Shown: positions 24,601 through 36,470 of the stretch, piece after piece | How positions within the stretch are numbered: position 1 is the first letter of the stretch | How the letters are laid out: each line of letters begins with the position of its first letter | NCBI GenBank assembly: GCA_033002965.1 | Contig: JAURVB010014433.1 | Coordinates: 41,233-105,232, forward strand | Direction: 5' to 3' | From: Piper betle | Taxonomy: Eukaryota > Streptophyta > Magnoliopsida > Piperales > Piperaceae | Length of the DNA stretch: 64,000 nucleotides | Made by a program: the position numbers and the translations under genes | The notes under the pieces: model-generated | Database searches by the model: none | The model's input: only the letters and a program-made list of their open reading frames with translations | Told to the model about the DNA's origin: nothing

Positions 24601-24930
24601 CTGTGTGTTGATGGAGAGGGGTAGAGTGATAGTGAATGTGTCCCGATAGCTGAAAGTTCACGAGAAGAATTTCTTACACATAATTTGGAGTTGGTAGCAG
24701 TGGTCTTTGCTCTCCGAATTTGGCACCACTACCAAAATGGAGTATCCTTCCAACTCTATATTGATCACAAGAGTTTGAGGTATATCTTCATCCAGATGGA
24801 GCCCAATAGCAGACAAAGTCAATGACTTCAGTTTTTGATTGACTATGACATAGAGATTGCCTACCACCCGGGTACAAAAAAATGTAGTGGTAGATGCCTT
24901 GAATCAAAGACCAATGTTGTGTGGAGCTAC
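24600..24930 (+). pseudogene. Gypsy-1 RNase H remnant
   Basis: The sequence follows the gypsy RNase H-like (RT_RNaseH) order in split frames: GCVLMERGRVI (about 24602), then the LELAAVVFALxxWRHY region (about 24690-24740), the DHKSLRYIF region at about 24766-24790, and a YHPGT...VVVDAL end (about 24860-24900). Frameshifts and stops interrupt it. It degraded RNA in RNA-DNA hybrids during reverse transcription. It is separated from its RT by the 700-bp insertion. Confidence 0.6.
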
Positions 24931-25079
24931 ATTGGAAGTGATGGGGATCTAGTATGATGATCAGAGGGCAGATGTGTCGATAGAGAGTTGGAGGCATGAT
25001 GGCCAGGTTAGGTCAGCCCGATAGTGTTAGATCGGATAGGCAGACATAGGTTAAGGATGAACAGTGAGACAATTGGACG

Positions 25080-25800
25080 GCAAAAAGAGCACACCTAAGT
25101 TTGACAAGAGATTTGGATTGGTTGGTGTGGATGAGAGGCTGATTGTACATGCCAGAGTTGCCAGTACTCTCAGGTATCCGACAGTAGTTCTTCAGGAGGT
25201 ACACTATTTGAGATTCACGATACCCTAGATTCATGAAGATGTACCATGATATTTGCATATCATACTGGTGGCCTAGGCTGAAAAATTGTGCTTAACGTGG
25301 TGTCAAGATGTCTTGTTCTGATCCCCCATGTGTTGGCTCGAGGGTGGTTAGCGGTTGGTAGTTGGTCCAAAGATGTTACTGGATTCACAGAGAGTTATTG
25401 AGACCATCCATCAGTGGTTGAGGGTAGCTTAGAACAACCAACGCTCGTATACAGATTAGAGGCACCGTGAGGTCAGCTTCACTCTCAGAGATCATGTTCT
25501 CCTGAAAGTCTCCCCGACCATAGGAAGCCTGGCAAGCTGAGCTTGAAATTTGTTGGTCCATTTGAGTTGCTTGAGCAAGTCAAAGAGGTGGCCTAATGCC
25601 TTACCATACCTCCCAGTTTGTCTGTAGTGCACCTCAACCTGTAGTATGAGGATGAGGCCATGTAGATTTTGGATCCCTGTTGGAAAACCCATCAAAAGGA
25701 GGTGCCCCTAGTCAAGGTTTTATGGTCTAGGCATGGTGTTGAGGTAGGCGACTTTGGAGCCTTAAAACAACCTTAGGTAGCGTATCCCAGGCTTGTTCAC
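25080..25800 (+). pseudogene. Gypsy-1 integrase remnant with catalytic core deleted, and C-terminal tail
   Basis: The N-terminal zinc-binding region is partly readable: LVVxxRVASTLR near 25140, then LQEVHYLRFTIP near 25190. Only about 150 bp later (about 25365) the frame already reads GPKMLLDS...IETIHQWL, which in the family lies after the DDE core. The roughly 150 residues that hold the catalytic D, D and E are therefore missing. DHVLLKVSPT at 25491 and LSVVHLNL at about 25618 are the C-terminal integrase region, and ILDPCWK at about 25669 begins the chromodomain-type tail. Integrase inserts the cDNA into the genome, and this copy cannot. Confidence 0.65.
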
Positions 25801-25930
25801 TCTGGCTATTTCTTGAGGTAGCCTCTGTTCTTCTGTCTTGCCTTGTTCTGGCTTGCGGCACTTGTTGTTGCTATTGATTTGTGATTTGGGTGGTTGTTTC
25901 TCCTTAAGGTAAATTCTGGGGACATAATTT

Positions 25931-25945
25931 TCTTAAGGGGGGTAA
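25931..25945 (+). other. Polypurine tract (Gypsy-1)
   Basis: TCTTAAGGGGGGTAA directly precedes the 3' LTR, after GGGGACATAATTT, as is usual for this lineage. Confidence 0.65.
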
Positions 25946-27991
25946 TTTTAAACCCAGCCCATCGGTCATGTGTTCTTATGACCGATTTGGCTTTTGGTCC
26001 TACTATATTAGTGTGCAACCAGTTCAATTTGATTAGGTTGGCACTGAATAGATCCTTGTGTGTTGTTGTGGACTTGGGAATTGGGCGTATCCACCATTGA
26101 GAATTATCCGCTCGGTCCCAATTGCCAAGTTGTGGACTTGTTGTACTTCTGCGTATTTTAGTTAGTTTAAGGCCACATGTCATGTTAGAGTCACATTGCA
26201 TGAATCCTTGATATACCCTCCAGCCCTAGTCATGTTTAGAAGTCGTTGTGCCCCTTTTCTACTTTTCACTTCCTTTCATTGCTTCCCTTCCTTCCCTTTT
26301 CCTTCTTTTACTTAGTTTGCTCTTGCTATGGTTAAGTGACCAATGTAAGGGCGCCCTTCAAGCATCTTTACTCCATCACACGAGGTGCGCGTGCATCCCA
26401 GTACGGGAAGTGCCTTTGCACTTGCATTAGGTAGGGTTGGTCACCGCCTTTCCCCTCTTCACCCCTCTTTCCCCCTCTTTTACCCCATTTGCCCTTCTCT
26501 TTCTCTTCCTTTTCCACCCCTTTCTTGCCTATTCTCTTCCTCTTCATCCGGGTACACTCTTCTTTCCTTTTCTTTCGTTGTTTTGCATGATTTGCATTGT
26601 TGTATATATATTCTTGTTATATCATATTGTTCGTATCATTTGAATCATTTTGATATGTTATTCAATATGTTTTGCTTGCTAGATCATTATAAAGATTTGT
26701 TTTTATATAAAGTTTGTTCCTTTATGGATATTTGGGCTATGTTTTATGTGTTTATTGATCATGTGTGGTAAAATGTTACCGAAATCACCTAACAAGAAAA
26801 AAAATTGAACTTTATAGATTTGGTTCGCATTTGAGTCGCCTTGAATTGCGCACCAAATACTAATTAATTAAATAAACATCATAATCATAATTTTCGTGTG
26901 TGTTTGATTATAAAACAAACTCCTCGTGTGATCTTAATCAAATTCGCAATAAAATTAATTTAATAAATGATAATGAATTAATTAATAAAAATTATTATAT
27001 GCATAGTTGGGTTGGGTGATGGCGACATCTCAATTCGCTCTACCGGAGCCAATCGAATCTATCTGATTCAACATCTTTTAATTCTGGATCTCAATTTGTT
27101 TTAGAGATCTAACCGTTGGGTAGCCAATTAATTTACAAGTCAAATCAGATTATTTTAATAATAATTCAAATATTGTGCTACTGTGTAGCATATTGGGATA
27201 TCTTAAGTTTAGGTGTCTAGATTCTCATACACACCGACATCTTCTAATATTTCAATTCATCGGTTTAAGCTCATATGATGTTCCTAATATACCGACATCA
27301 CATTTATAATTTCACCACTTGGTTTATTAACCTATTCAGCTTGTTTCACGATGTCAAAATTCACATATGAGCACAATTATTAGATATGATCAGCTGTGTA
27401 TTATTTAATTTCATATTGCATGTCATGCATTCTTGCTACATCTAGGACTGTTCATGCATTACATGCGTTCATCACACATGGTCATGTAGCTTTCCCCACC
27501 GCTAGGTAGCTCGGAGTTGGGCTTGTTGTGGTAGGACGAGGTGTTCATCTCCTATTTGTTAGGACTCTCTTCTGCTTGCCTCACGTAATTTGATTTATGT
27601 CATACAATGTAGTTAGTGGAGTTTTATTAGATCCCCCTATCTATGAGTTATTTAATCAATCTTCTAAACTAATAAAACTTCAAGGATGAGATCCCTTGAT
27701 GAGATTTCATAAGTTGCAAGATACAACTCAAAGTCACACTTTAGCTCTACTTGAATTGTCCACACCCAGAACTTATACATGTATATTTTTGGATTTTTAC
27801 TTGTACGCTAGGTGGATGGGATGCATGGCATCACCAAGGGGCTTGGTCTCTACCAACCTATGCTGCTCGATTGACTGTCATATTTATGATATTAGCTTAC
27901 TACCTACTAGCAATGTATATATTTTGGAATGTGTACACCTCTCTGGAGTATATCCAGACCATGTAGTACTGCAGTAATTATCAACTTGGTC

Positions 27992-29157
27992 GTATTTGTT
28001 AAGTGTTTAAAATATATAATATTTACATATGTTTTTAATATGATTTTGTACTTCTCGGGTATAAACATTATTAATTTAGTGATATTTTTCATTATATTCT
28101 AGTTAATTAATATTTTATTAGATATGCTTAATTTTGGTGTTTCAATGCAGAAAAAGATGAATAAATTAAGCTTTGGATTTGATTGGTCATGACACTTGGC
28201 CCCACCCAATGGCTACAATTTATGATGTTCAATGGAGTCGAACAGTTGGAAACTTGAAGGGACATTATAATTAATTAGACTACGTCGATTTGTGAACACT
28301 CTCTTCGAATTCTTGTATCTCCACTTCTATATAAAGGGGTGGTCATTTGTTGTTATCATATCTCATCTCTTGGCTTCAGAGTGTAGTAGAAGAAGTAGTT
28401 TTAGTTTTTGTAATTCCTTTTTCTTTTATAATAAAAATTAGTTTCTTCTTTATAATGTTTTCTATTTTTATTATGGAGTAGTCTTATATTTCGTTCTAGA
28501 GAAGAATGGAACTTAACATGATTTAATTGAATTCATTTCAACCTCTTATTCTTTTATTCAATCGGATTGTTTAAATTGTCATGTTCTTAATGCTAAGAGT
28601 AGATTGATCACCTATTTCTTAGATCATGAGGTTTAATTAGATTTCGGGAGAAATTAATTAGATTAGTCATTGATAATTTATCGTACGATGAGTCTTTTGA
28701 CTTGTTTGTCATTGTAGTTGGGAGATACACAACACCGTATGCGATTGTAAGGCAATTCTTAATGCATTATTTTGTTGATTAATCAATTATCACCGGGAGG
28801 TAGAAATTGAGGCAAAATCATAGAAGCATGAAGGAGCGAGAGCCACCATGTCGTATAATTATCCTAGATCGATAATTTGAGGGAATAAAAGATAAGAGTA
28901 AGATATGATGAAGATTAAATTAATGTTAAGGGAAATTCGACTCTAGAACGAGTTTTATCATTTTAACATCTCCTTTTCTTTAAAGTTATTATTTATATTT
29001 AGTTAAGTCAATTGTTTTTGTTTTTCTCTTAATATGATTTTCTTTAATTAATTTAAGGAAATTCATCTCCCTGTGGGAACGATACTCGAATTTATCATTA
29101 TATTACTTGTTTCGACCGTGTATACTTGCATGCCACTAAAATTATTCGAACAGTATT
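27992..29157 (+). mobile_element. Athila-like solo LTR with perfect GTATT duplication
   Basis: A 1156-bp LTR (27997-29152) from TGTTAAGTG to TCGAACA, of the same family as the element at 14741-21197, is flanked by GTATT at 27992-27996 and 29153-29157. The empty site exists in the 5' LTR of Gypsy-1 near 8210, so the insertion postdates Gypsy-1. A TATA box is at 28328-28335. No internal sequence remains, the product of recombination between the two LTRs of a full element. Confidence 0.9.
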
Positions 29158-29468
29158 GCCCATATTATCTACATGTCACTGTAAGCTATTATCCTATCAA
29201 TGTGCACGGTTACCAGCAATTATGATTATGATTAGGCCCTATTGGCCACTTGCCTATGTTTAGTGTGTTGTGGAGAAGTTGTTTCATTTCAGTTCATCAT
29301 GGATAACAATTCTATCCATTTACCAGTAATGAGATTTTTCCCTATTAAATATTTGGGACTCAGTGACACTTGTTACTATTCTATCTATTTGTATGTATAT
29401 AGATTTTCCATATTAACTATTTGGGACTCAATGACACTCGTTGCTAACACGTTTTCTTATATACGTAG

Positions 29469-29775
29469 GTGAGAAGGCATGGTGTTGACCAATGTAGCCG
29501 GGCAAATCAAGAGGAATTTAGTGGATGATAGGTTGGCTTTTTGGTGTTGTGGGTTTTCAGCGGTGTTTGAATTGTGTCCCTTGGGGACTTCTGTTATTTA
29601 TAGATATGAATGGCATATTTATGTGGATGTCTTTTAACCATGGATCATGTGATGATGTTGTTGTCGTGTGGCCTGGAGACTTGTGTTGGGACCTATGTCG
29701 ACTTGTGCCTCATGATATGATATTATTGTAGTTGCTAGCCTTTGTTTACATAAGTGCATTTCCTCTCTTTTGCAG
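29469..29775 (+). other. Possible intron inside Gypsy-1 3' LTR
   Basis: A donor-like TAG/GTGAG at 29469 and a pyrimidine-rich acceptor TTTCCTCTCTTTTGCAG ending at 29775 would define a 307-nt intron. The donor block TTGCTRACRYGTTTTCTTATAT-like is shared by other gypsy LTRs in the window. No transcript evidence is available. Confidence 0.25.
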
Positions 29776-29806
29776 GCGAAATACACTAAGGTCTAACTTA
29801 TTTTGT

Positions 29807-30810
29807 GTAACATCCCAAAAATAACTGGGGTATTTTATCTAGAAGTAAGTGTTAAATATTATTAAATTAAGGTAATTTAATAATATTTATAGATTCATTT
29901 CCATAAGTTTTATGGATTGATGTTTCGTATTTCGAGTGAGTATGTATTTATGACTTGACTTCTCATATTTTGAGGATATATTTATGACTTATGACCTTTC
30001 TGCTTTGTTTTCATGTCTATATAAGCATATCTTCCTCAACCGAGTAAGGGGGAACTTCTATGTGTGTGATGTGCGTTTCTGTGTAGGAGGAATTTTTGTG
30101 TGTGTGATGTGTGTTTTTGTATATGAGTATGTTATTTGTGCATCATTTTGGTATGTGTTATGTGTGCTTCTCTGAATGAATATGTGTATGTGCATTCCTC
30201 TGTTATGTGTTATGTGTTATATGTTTGATTTTATGTATGATTCTATGAGAACAAGAATGTTACCATCAACCAGATTCTTGTACATGTACATCTTATGAAA
30301 GATTAAGTATGATGATGAAAGTTGAAGTATGATGAGGCATGTCAACGTCGACCAGATTCCGGTGCATGTATGTTCTTAAGAATTTACAGTATGTATGACC
30401 AGGTATGTATGTATGTATGATTTTCATGAATGATTTTCATTGGTAGTTGAGTATGTATGTATGTATCTATGTCTGAATAAATTTGTTGGTTGTTGATTGA
30501 TTATGTATGTATGAATGATTTTTGTTGGCCGTTGAGTGGTTCCGGCCTATGTTTTTGGAAGTTTGATCTAAGTTTGTATGTTTTTTTAAAAATATCTCAT
30601 TTCGGTCTTTCATTAGACTTATGAATTTTTAAGTTATAAATGTATCCTTAAAATATGAGAAGTCAAGTCATAAATATATATTCACTCAAAATACGAAACA
30701 TCAATCTATAAAACTTATGGAAATGAATTTATAAATATTATTAAATTATCTTAATTTAATAATATTTAACACTTACTTCGAGATAAAATACCTTATTTTT
30801 GGGATGTTAC
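29807..30810. mobile_element. 1-kb foldback / Mutator-like element with terminal inverted repeats of about 190 bp
   Basis: The left arm begins GTAACATCCCAAAAATAA and the right arm ends with its reverse complement TTATTTTTGGGATGTTAC. The arms match closely for about 190 bp (29807 to about 29997 and about 30620 to 30810). The middle holds ATGT-rich simple sequence and a duplicated block with ACCAGATTC (30276 and 30352). It is absent at the equivalent point of the 5' LTR of Gypsy-1 (about 8815), so it is an insertion. Flanks TTTTGTG and CGTTGTG may be a decayed duplication. No transposase is encoded; the frame 29984-30175 is low complexity. Confidence 0.75.
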
Positions 30811-31606
30811 GTTGTGTGTACATTTCTCCCAACCCCGAAGTCATGGAACTAATGGTTAAACAATCTAGGTACATGAAACCATACTACTTGTGGAGGTACA
30901 CGGTGCAAAGAAGGAATATAGGTTGGATGAGCTTCTCTGATTTGTAATTACAGAAGAAGGGCCCATGTGAAGACCAGGCAAGCCAAGAACCTAATGAATG
31001 TGAAATTTGTGTTAAATATAATATGAATGAAATGAAAATATGTCGTAATGGCTTGGATATGCTTCTGTGAATGCCAAGTGATATTATGAAATGGTCTGAA
31101 ACTATTTTATGATTGAATGATTATTATACAAGATATACAAATTTTTCATTGTCCTCTTTAGAAGGGATCCTGCAAGATTTTCTCCAAAAATTGAGTATCC
31201 TTTGTAAATTGACTCATTAGGATGTTGTGCCTGCATGAGCCAGTTATGGGTGTCTTTCATGCATTTTTGTGTTCTATGTGCATTAGATTCCCTTAGATTT
31301 TGTCTTTTGACTCCTTAAGTGGTGAGGCTTTTCTTGTGCCGGTTCTCTATTTTAATGGGTTATGAATTAGTATCCCGAAATTCATCAGTTCAATTTGGTT
31401 CGCTCAACTGGCCAAATGGGGGTGTTATATTGGGTCTTTAGTGTAACATCCCGTGCTCGATTCATTTCAGAACCAAACCGAAATGTTCTATTATTTAATA
31501 TTACTATATTTTAACCCACTTTTATGGAAGACCATGCCCACGAACCTCCTAAGATCTAATCCTACTTGGAGTCTTTAAAGGAATAAAACCACTACCCACA
31601 ACCACG

Positions 31607-33507
31607 ATAAGTGTTACAGCCTTAGTCCGAGGACGTGCCGGGTGCGCGGGATTGGGCAGTTGTTCCCATGCATGCCGGGTCCGACACGAGTAGCACGGGG
31701 CTATTCGAGTGGTGAAACAACTGGTTGAGGCTAACACGGTGTTGCAGTTGCAGGTAACGAAGTGCCGAGCATGAGTCAGGTCGGAGACCAAATAAACCTC
31801 AAGATGATCGAGACAAGTGCTGGTGACCGAGCACTTGGGCGTCGGATCATGATCGAGCATTGGTGCCGAGAACCGGGCGCGAGGACTCGAGGTTGATCGC
31901 TGCGTGCGGATCACGGAGTGCCGGGAGTGCGCTGGTTCGATGCTGGGGTGCGATCACTAGCGTGCCGGGTGAACGAGGATGTTCGAGCGCTGCCGAGACA
32001 TCGGTGCAGCGTGCTCGAGCATTGGCGCGAGCGAGGCGTTGGTGTGATTGAGCGCTGCCGAGACATCGGTGCAGCGTGCGTGAGCGTGGGGCGCTAGCGG
32101 GGTTTTGATCGAGCCATGACCGACACATAGCGAGGTTGCGGTGCGACTCAAGTAGCGAGCAGATAGCGGTAGCAAGTTGCGGTATCACGCTACGTGACCG
32201 AGACTTGGCTAGCGAGCGGTGATCGAGTCGTGATCGGTAGCGAGGGTCTGGCTGCACCGGCATGATCGATGGATGGAGTTGATCGGTACTAGAGGCTTAT
32301 CGGTAGCAGGGGTTATCGGTGGTGCGTCTGGGACGTGCACGAGGTTGCTGGTTGGTCGAGCCGAAGACTTGGGTCGAGCCAGGGGGTTGGACGTGTGGTG
32401 GTTGTAACTAACTACCAGCGCTGGACTTTGTTTGCCGATAGAGATAGAGATGGATCTTGATGAATCTTGGAGATAAGATTGCAACTGAATTGGAGATAAG
32501 CACGCCCAGGGCTGGATCGAATTGAGACGTCAAGGGAGTCCAGGTTCGTGGGAGATCTTGGAGATAATCTTTTGGGAAAAGATTATGCTCAGATTGTAGT
32601 TTATCTTGGAAGGAAGCAACAACGTGGAGACTCCTTTATAAGGAGGGAGCCAACGTGAGAAGAAAGAAGGAAGAACTGCTGAGAAGGGTCTTGGTGAACG
32701 TCGTGGTCTTTCTTGTGGAGAAGAAAGAAACCTCATCAAGCAAAGTCGTGGAGTGCTGCAGATCAATTCCGGGAGTTGATTCTTCACGAGTTCGACGGCA
32801 TAGGGTTGCTGGTCGTGGTGCTGTGATTGGAGGTACGACGTGGTTCTTCTCATAACCTAGTTTGCATTACTTGGTTGAGGGTTTTGCATGTAAACGAGTA
32901 GGTCGTGGGTGGCTGCTCGGGGTTGTGATTTGTGAGGACGAATGTGAGTGTGGGTGCTCTAGTTCTCGCTACTCTTCAGGGGAAGAGTTGAACACCGTGG
33001 GGTTTGCATGTCCATGGTGTAAGCGATCATAGGGGTGATTGTTGTATCCTTGTTTTGTGTTTAATTCAAGGTTGGAACAGGGGTTCCGTAATTGTGGTGT
33101 TGGCGTCTGATTTTGGGTACTAGCGGCGTTCTTTGATTCCGGGAACTTGCTGCGATACCGATCAGGGGATTGGTGTCAAGGATCGATATTGGGTGATCGA
33201 TGAGAGTCGCTTCATACTACTTACTTGGTTTGCTATTGTGGGTGTTTTGAGAATTTTCTATCGGTACCGAACGATATCGTGCACTGGGCGATTTGGGTGC
33301 TGGTATTCGTGTTCGGCGTGCATCGTGAATTGCAGGAACTCAGGGGAGTGGCTTCGGGTCTCTTGTAGAGATCGTCCCGCTACACGTGTAGTGGGGTTTC
33401 TGTTGCGTACTTGAAGGGAGGCTGGTGTTTCGGGAGCGAAACACGCCGCGCGGTTTGCTGTTGGGGCGAAAAATTTTGTCCCATAGAGAGCGGCCCGTGA
33501 CAATAAG
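31607..33507 (+). mobile_element. GC-rich solo LTR with ATAAG duplication
   Basis: TGTTACAGCC...CCCGTGACA (31612-33502, 1891 bp) is flanked by ATAAG at 31607-31611 and 33503-33507. The empty site is preserved in the right LTR of Gypsy-B near 44043. It is much richer in GC than its surroundings and unrelated to the other LTRs here. A TATA-like TATAAG at 32637-32642, followed by a purine-rich leader, suggests plus orientation. Open frames on both strands (31549-32484, 32530-33662) are long only because of composition and match no family. Confidence 0.85.
31985..32078 (+). repeat. Tandem duplication inside the GC-rich solo LTR
   Basis: The 28-nt block AGCGCTGCCGAGACATCGGT... occurs at 31986 and again at 32051 (period 65), with a related weaker copy of its surroundings. 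It lies in the presumed U3 region, 5' of the TATA-like site, where enhancer-like duplications are common. Confidence 0.6.
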
Positions 33508-35385
33508 CATAGAAACAAAGGAAATAGAAATGTTATCCAAAATATTATAAATGACTGAAAAAATAAGTTCCCAAAACATGGGGTTATTACACCAATATAC
33601 TTAGTCAAAAGTAAAGACATTTGATAACAAAATAAAATAAGAAAAATAACAAAAAGCATCACAACAACAGTGCAAGAGGAGTATGTGTATGTATGAAGGC
33701 TCTATCATCCCTATGTATCCGCCAGTGACACCATCACCACCTACACAAATATTAAAAACAAAAATGTCACTAACAAGTTACTGGTTGGAAAATAAAATAA
33801 CTATTATATCAAACTAGCATATGAACTCAATACTTCATAAAAATTAAAATAGAAGGGGATAGACACCACAAAAGAATCACACAACACCCAAAGGAAACTA
33901 CACTAGTATGTGACCCACAGCTAATCGAGCAATACCCTTTCTCTTATCCTCTCCAATTCCACCATGCACCACTCCTTTGAGCTCTAAAAAAAGCCAAGTT
34001 CACCTTAGTCATGACCATAGAATACAATACCCATAATCCATGTCTCTCCAGGTTTGGGAAGCTCATAGACCCAATGGTGGAAATAATGCAACTAGCAAAA
34101 AAATAGAGTGTTGTGCCGAGCCCATCAGCAATGACAAAATTGGCCTTCTCAACAAGTCATGCCCTAGGATTTACCCCTCAAAGTTTGACTTATCCAAAAC
34201 AATCTCCAACATATCTCACAACTCTAAAAATAATGAAAATATAATATTATAATAATAGGATTAGGTATGGAATAATTATAATAGGCCTCTAGAAAGAAGG
34301 CAACTTGCAGTGGATCTTTTGGTTTTAGAAAATAACTCAATTGATCTCAACCTTGAGGGTAATTAAGCACGATGTCTACATAGCCCAAATTAAGTGGGTT
34401 GTGATAAAACCACCACTTAACTCATAGTATGTGATAAAACAACCCACCCAACAGATAAGCATAAAATAAGAAGCGAGTCCTAATCGATCTTGTCTCCAAG
34501 CTCCAACCAATCATTCGGCGAGCTTGAACCACACGACATATAAACGAACCAAACTCAATATCTAACACAATTTATATGATGCATGCATAAGAATGTGCAA
34601 TAAATCGAGATAAGATTAATTTAAATTAATTATTATATCTATATTTGTTGATTACAACAGATGAAAATAAATGAAATAAAAATATGACAAATAAACAAAA
34701 AGGACAAATAACAAAACAATAGTGCAAGAGTTACCAAAATAGAAGTTGTGGCTAAACTATAGGTGTACAAGATCAAGGTTTCAGATCTAGTCAAAAATTA
34801 TAAAATTTCATCATATGTGAGAGAAAGTAGAAAATTAAATGATGACGTATTCAAAACAATAATGGCTCACCACATATTCGACGACACAAATATGCAGTTC
34901 AATATATTATTTGACTAAGGGGTATCTCGACATGCAATTAACTTTTATGGAAAATTTTGGCAAACTTTGGCATCGATGACGATGTTGGAAAAACTAACCA
35001 AAAAGTGAGAATGATAGTAATATGATTTGGAATTCAAGGTAAGAAGATTTGTTAATAAGGACAAAGTTTTTCATAAGAAAATAAAAAGATAAGAAAACAA
35101 AAAGACAAGGAAAAGAAAATAAAATAAATCTTAGTATAGGAAATTGAAAAGATGAACATGAATGCATATATAATTATGACACAACCCACCATGTGGATGG
35201 TCTATTAATGAGACATGACTCAAGACATCTTTATGGCTCTAACTACTAAAGAAAGTTTTAAATGATGATTGAAATACAAATTAAGACAATACTAAAGGCC
35301 ATATCAACTAAGACATTTGTTAACTTCTTGACACTAAATGCACGACTAAATCCCCCCCCCCAAAAAAAACAATCACTCTAATGCA

Positions 35386-36470
35386 TAAATGACCATATTA
35401 ACTACTTCTAAAATACATCAACAACGCACACCAACAACATACACCACAATAACAAGCAACTAGAGGAGCCAAAGCCTTCTAAACAATGGCATGAGGAACA
35501 CCAACACTCCCTAGAATTGAGGGCCAGATGCCAAACCAAACTGTACCAAAAGCCAAACCAAATCGAACGATGAATAAAATCCTAAGCCGATGACACAAAT
35601 TTTACAACCTATTCGTAAAAAAATTTCATCTGCGAAATTTTCCCAAGGAACCAAGAACAACACAACCCACAAACACAAACACACCGCACAACAAGCAACA
35701 AGCATCAAAGAAAATACCTCAAACTAAAGCCAAAACCTCAAACAAGCCAGGATGACTCTTCCTAAACTCATCCTCTAAATCCCAAGTGGACTCCTTGACA
35801 CCTCTATGGACCCATTGTACCTGAACCAACTTCACTACCTTATTGTGAACCTTCTTTTCCTGACGGTCAAGAATGTACAATATTTGCTTTTCATATGACA
35901 AGTTCAGCTACAATTCAATCTCTTCATAACTAATAATATGAGATAGATCTAGAATATACCTCCTTAGCATCGAAATATGGAATACTGGATGAGTTGCTGA
36001 TAAATGTGAGGCACAATCAACTCATAAGCTACCTCACCAACCCATTTCAAATTATGAAATGGTCCAATATACCTCGGATTAGGATTTCCCTTCTTTCCAA
36101 ATCTCATGTTTCCTTTTGAAGATGACACCTTAAAAAGCAGAAGGTCATTCACCTTAAACTTAAGTTCACGATGTCCGAAATCACTATAGGGCTTTCACCA
36201 ATCTTGAGCCACTTTCATTCTTTCCTCATTTGAGCCACAACTCCTTGAGATTGTCGAACCATATCCGGTCCAACCAACATAGGTTCACCACCTTCAATCC
36301 AACAAGAAGGGGATCTGCAAGGTCTCCTATAAAAGGCATCAAACTGTGTCATATCTATACTTTTCGAGTAAGTATTATTGTAAGAAAATTTTACCAAAGG
36401 TAGGTATTCCTCCCAACTACCATCAAAATCTAACATGCATGCCTAAAGTAAATCCTCTAAAGTTTGAATC
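35386..36470 (-). pseudogene. Gypsy-B integrase C-terminal part and chromodomain-type tail
   Basis: Reading from 36470 to 35719 on the minus strand: MLDFDGSWEEYLPLVKFSYNN (start of that frame at 36436) is the end of the integrase core. Then comes the GNMRFGKKG...PRYIGPF block (35964-36152), the integrase C-terminal domain, and finally ILDRQEKKV...VQVQWVHRG..ESTWDLEDE (35719-35901), the chromodomain-like tail of Tekay elements. Three separate open frames are joined only through stops. The stretch 35386-35718 carries no recognisable protein and leads to the 3' LTR; I see no strong polypurine tract. Confidence 0.7.

Larger units (their letters stand above)
25946..31429 (+). repeat. Gypsy-1 3' LTR, enlarged by two insertions
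   Basis: It aligns with the 5' LTR from its start (TTTTAAACCC, where the terminal TG has been lost) to GGTGTTATA at 31429, where CA has become TA. The Athila-like solo LTR and the inverted-repeat element account for about 2.2 kb of the excess length. Open frames 26248-26771, 27696-27977 and 29242-29731 lie in LTR sequence, have no family match and are not treated as genes. Confidence 0.8.
6212..31434 (+). mobile_element. Gypsy-1: Tekay-like Ty3/gypsy retrotransposon with nested insertions
   Basis: Two long homologous LTRs (6217-9433 and 25946-31429) flank a primer site, gag, protease, reverse transcriptase, RNase H and integrase remnants in gypsy order, and a polypurine tract. TTAGG (6212-6216) and TTGGG (31430-31434) flank it as a 4-of-5 target-site duplication. 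The tail after integrase (ILDPCWK near 25669) resembles the chromodomain-bearing C-terminus of the Tekay chromovirus lineage. About 13 kb of the span is later insertions. RT catalytic Asp residues are replaced by Asn, and the integrase core is deleted, so the copy cannot be autonomous. Confidence 0.75.
31442..35385 (-). repeat. Gypsy-B 3' LTR (left), with nested solo LTR
   Basis: Reading plus strand it starts TGTAACATCC and ends CTAATGCA. The parts 31442-31611 and 33508-35385 align to 43874-45925. A run of eleven C followed by eight A at 35352-35370 replaces a short ACACCCAAAA segment of the other LTR. No gene is seen; the short frame 34040-34252 lies in the LTR. Confidence 0.8.

Noticed and set aside
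26248..26771. Plus-strand open frames with hydrophobic and Phe/Leu/Ser-rich sequence resembling membrane segments
   Set aside because: They lie in the pyrimidine-rich part of the Gypsy-1 3' LTR; the matching stretch of the 5' LTR does not keep the frame.
30400..30510. ATGT-repeat tract considered as a tandem array of regulatory sites
   Set aside because: Ordinary microsatellite within the inverted-repeat element.
31549..33662. Eleven open frames of 60-138 codons on both strands
   Set aside because: All fall in the GC-rich solo LTR and its flanks, where stop codons are rare by composition; no family signature.
35352..35370. Eleven C followed by eight A
   Set aside because: Replaces a short ACACCCAAAA stretch in the other LTR; simple slippage or a sequence error is sufficient.
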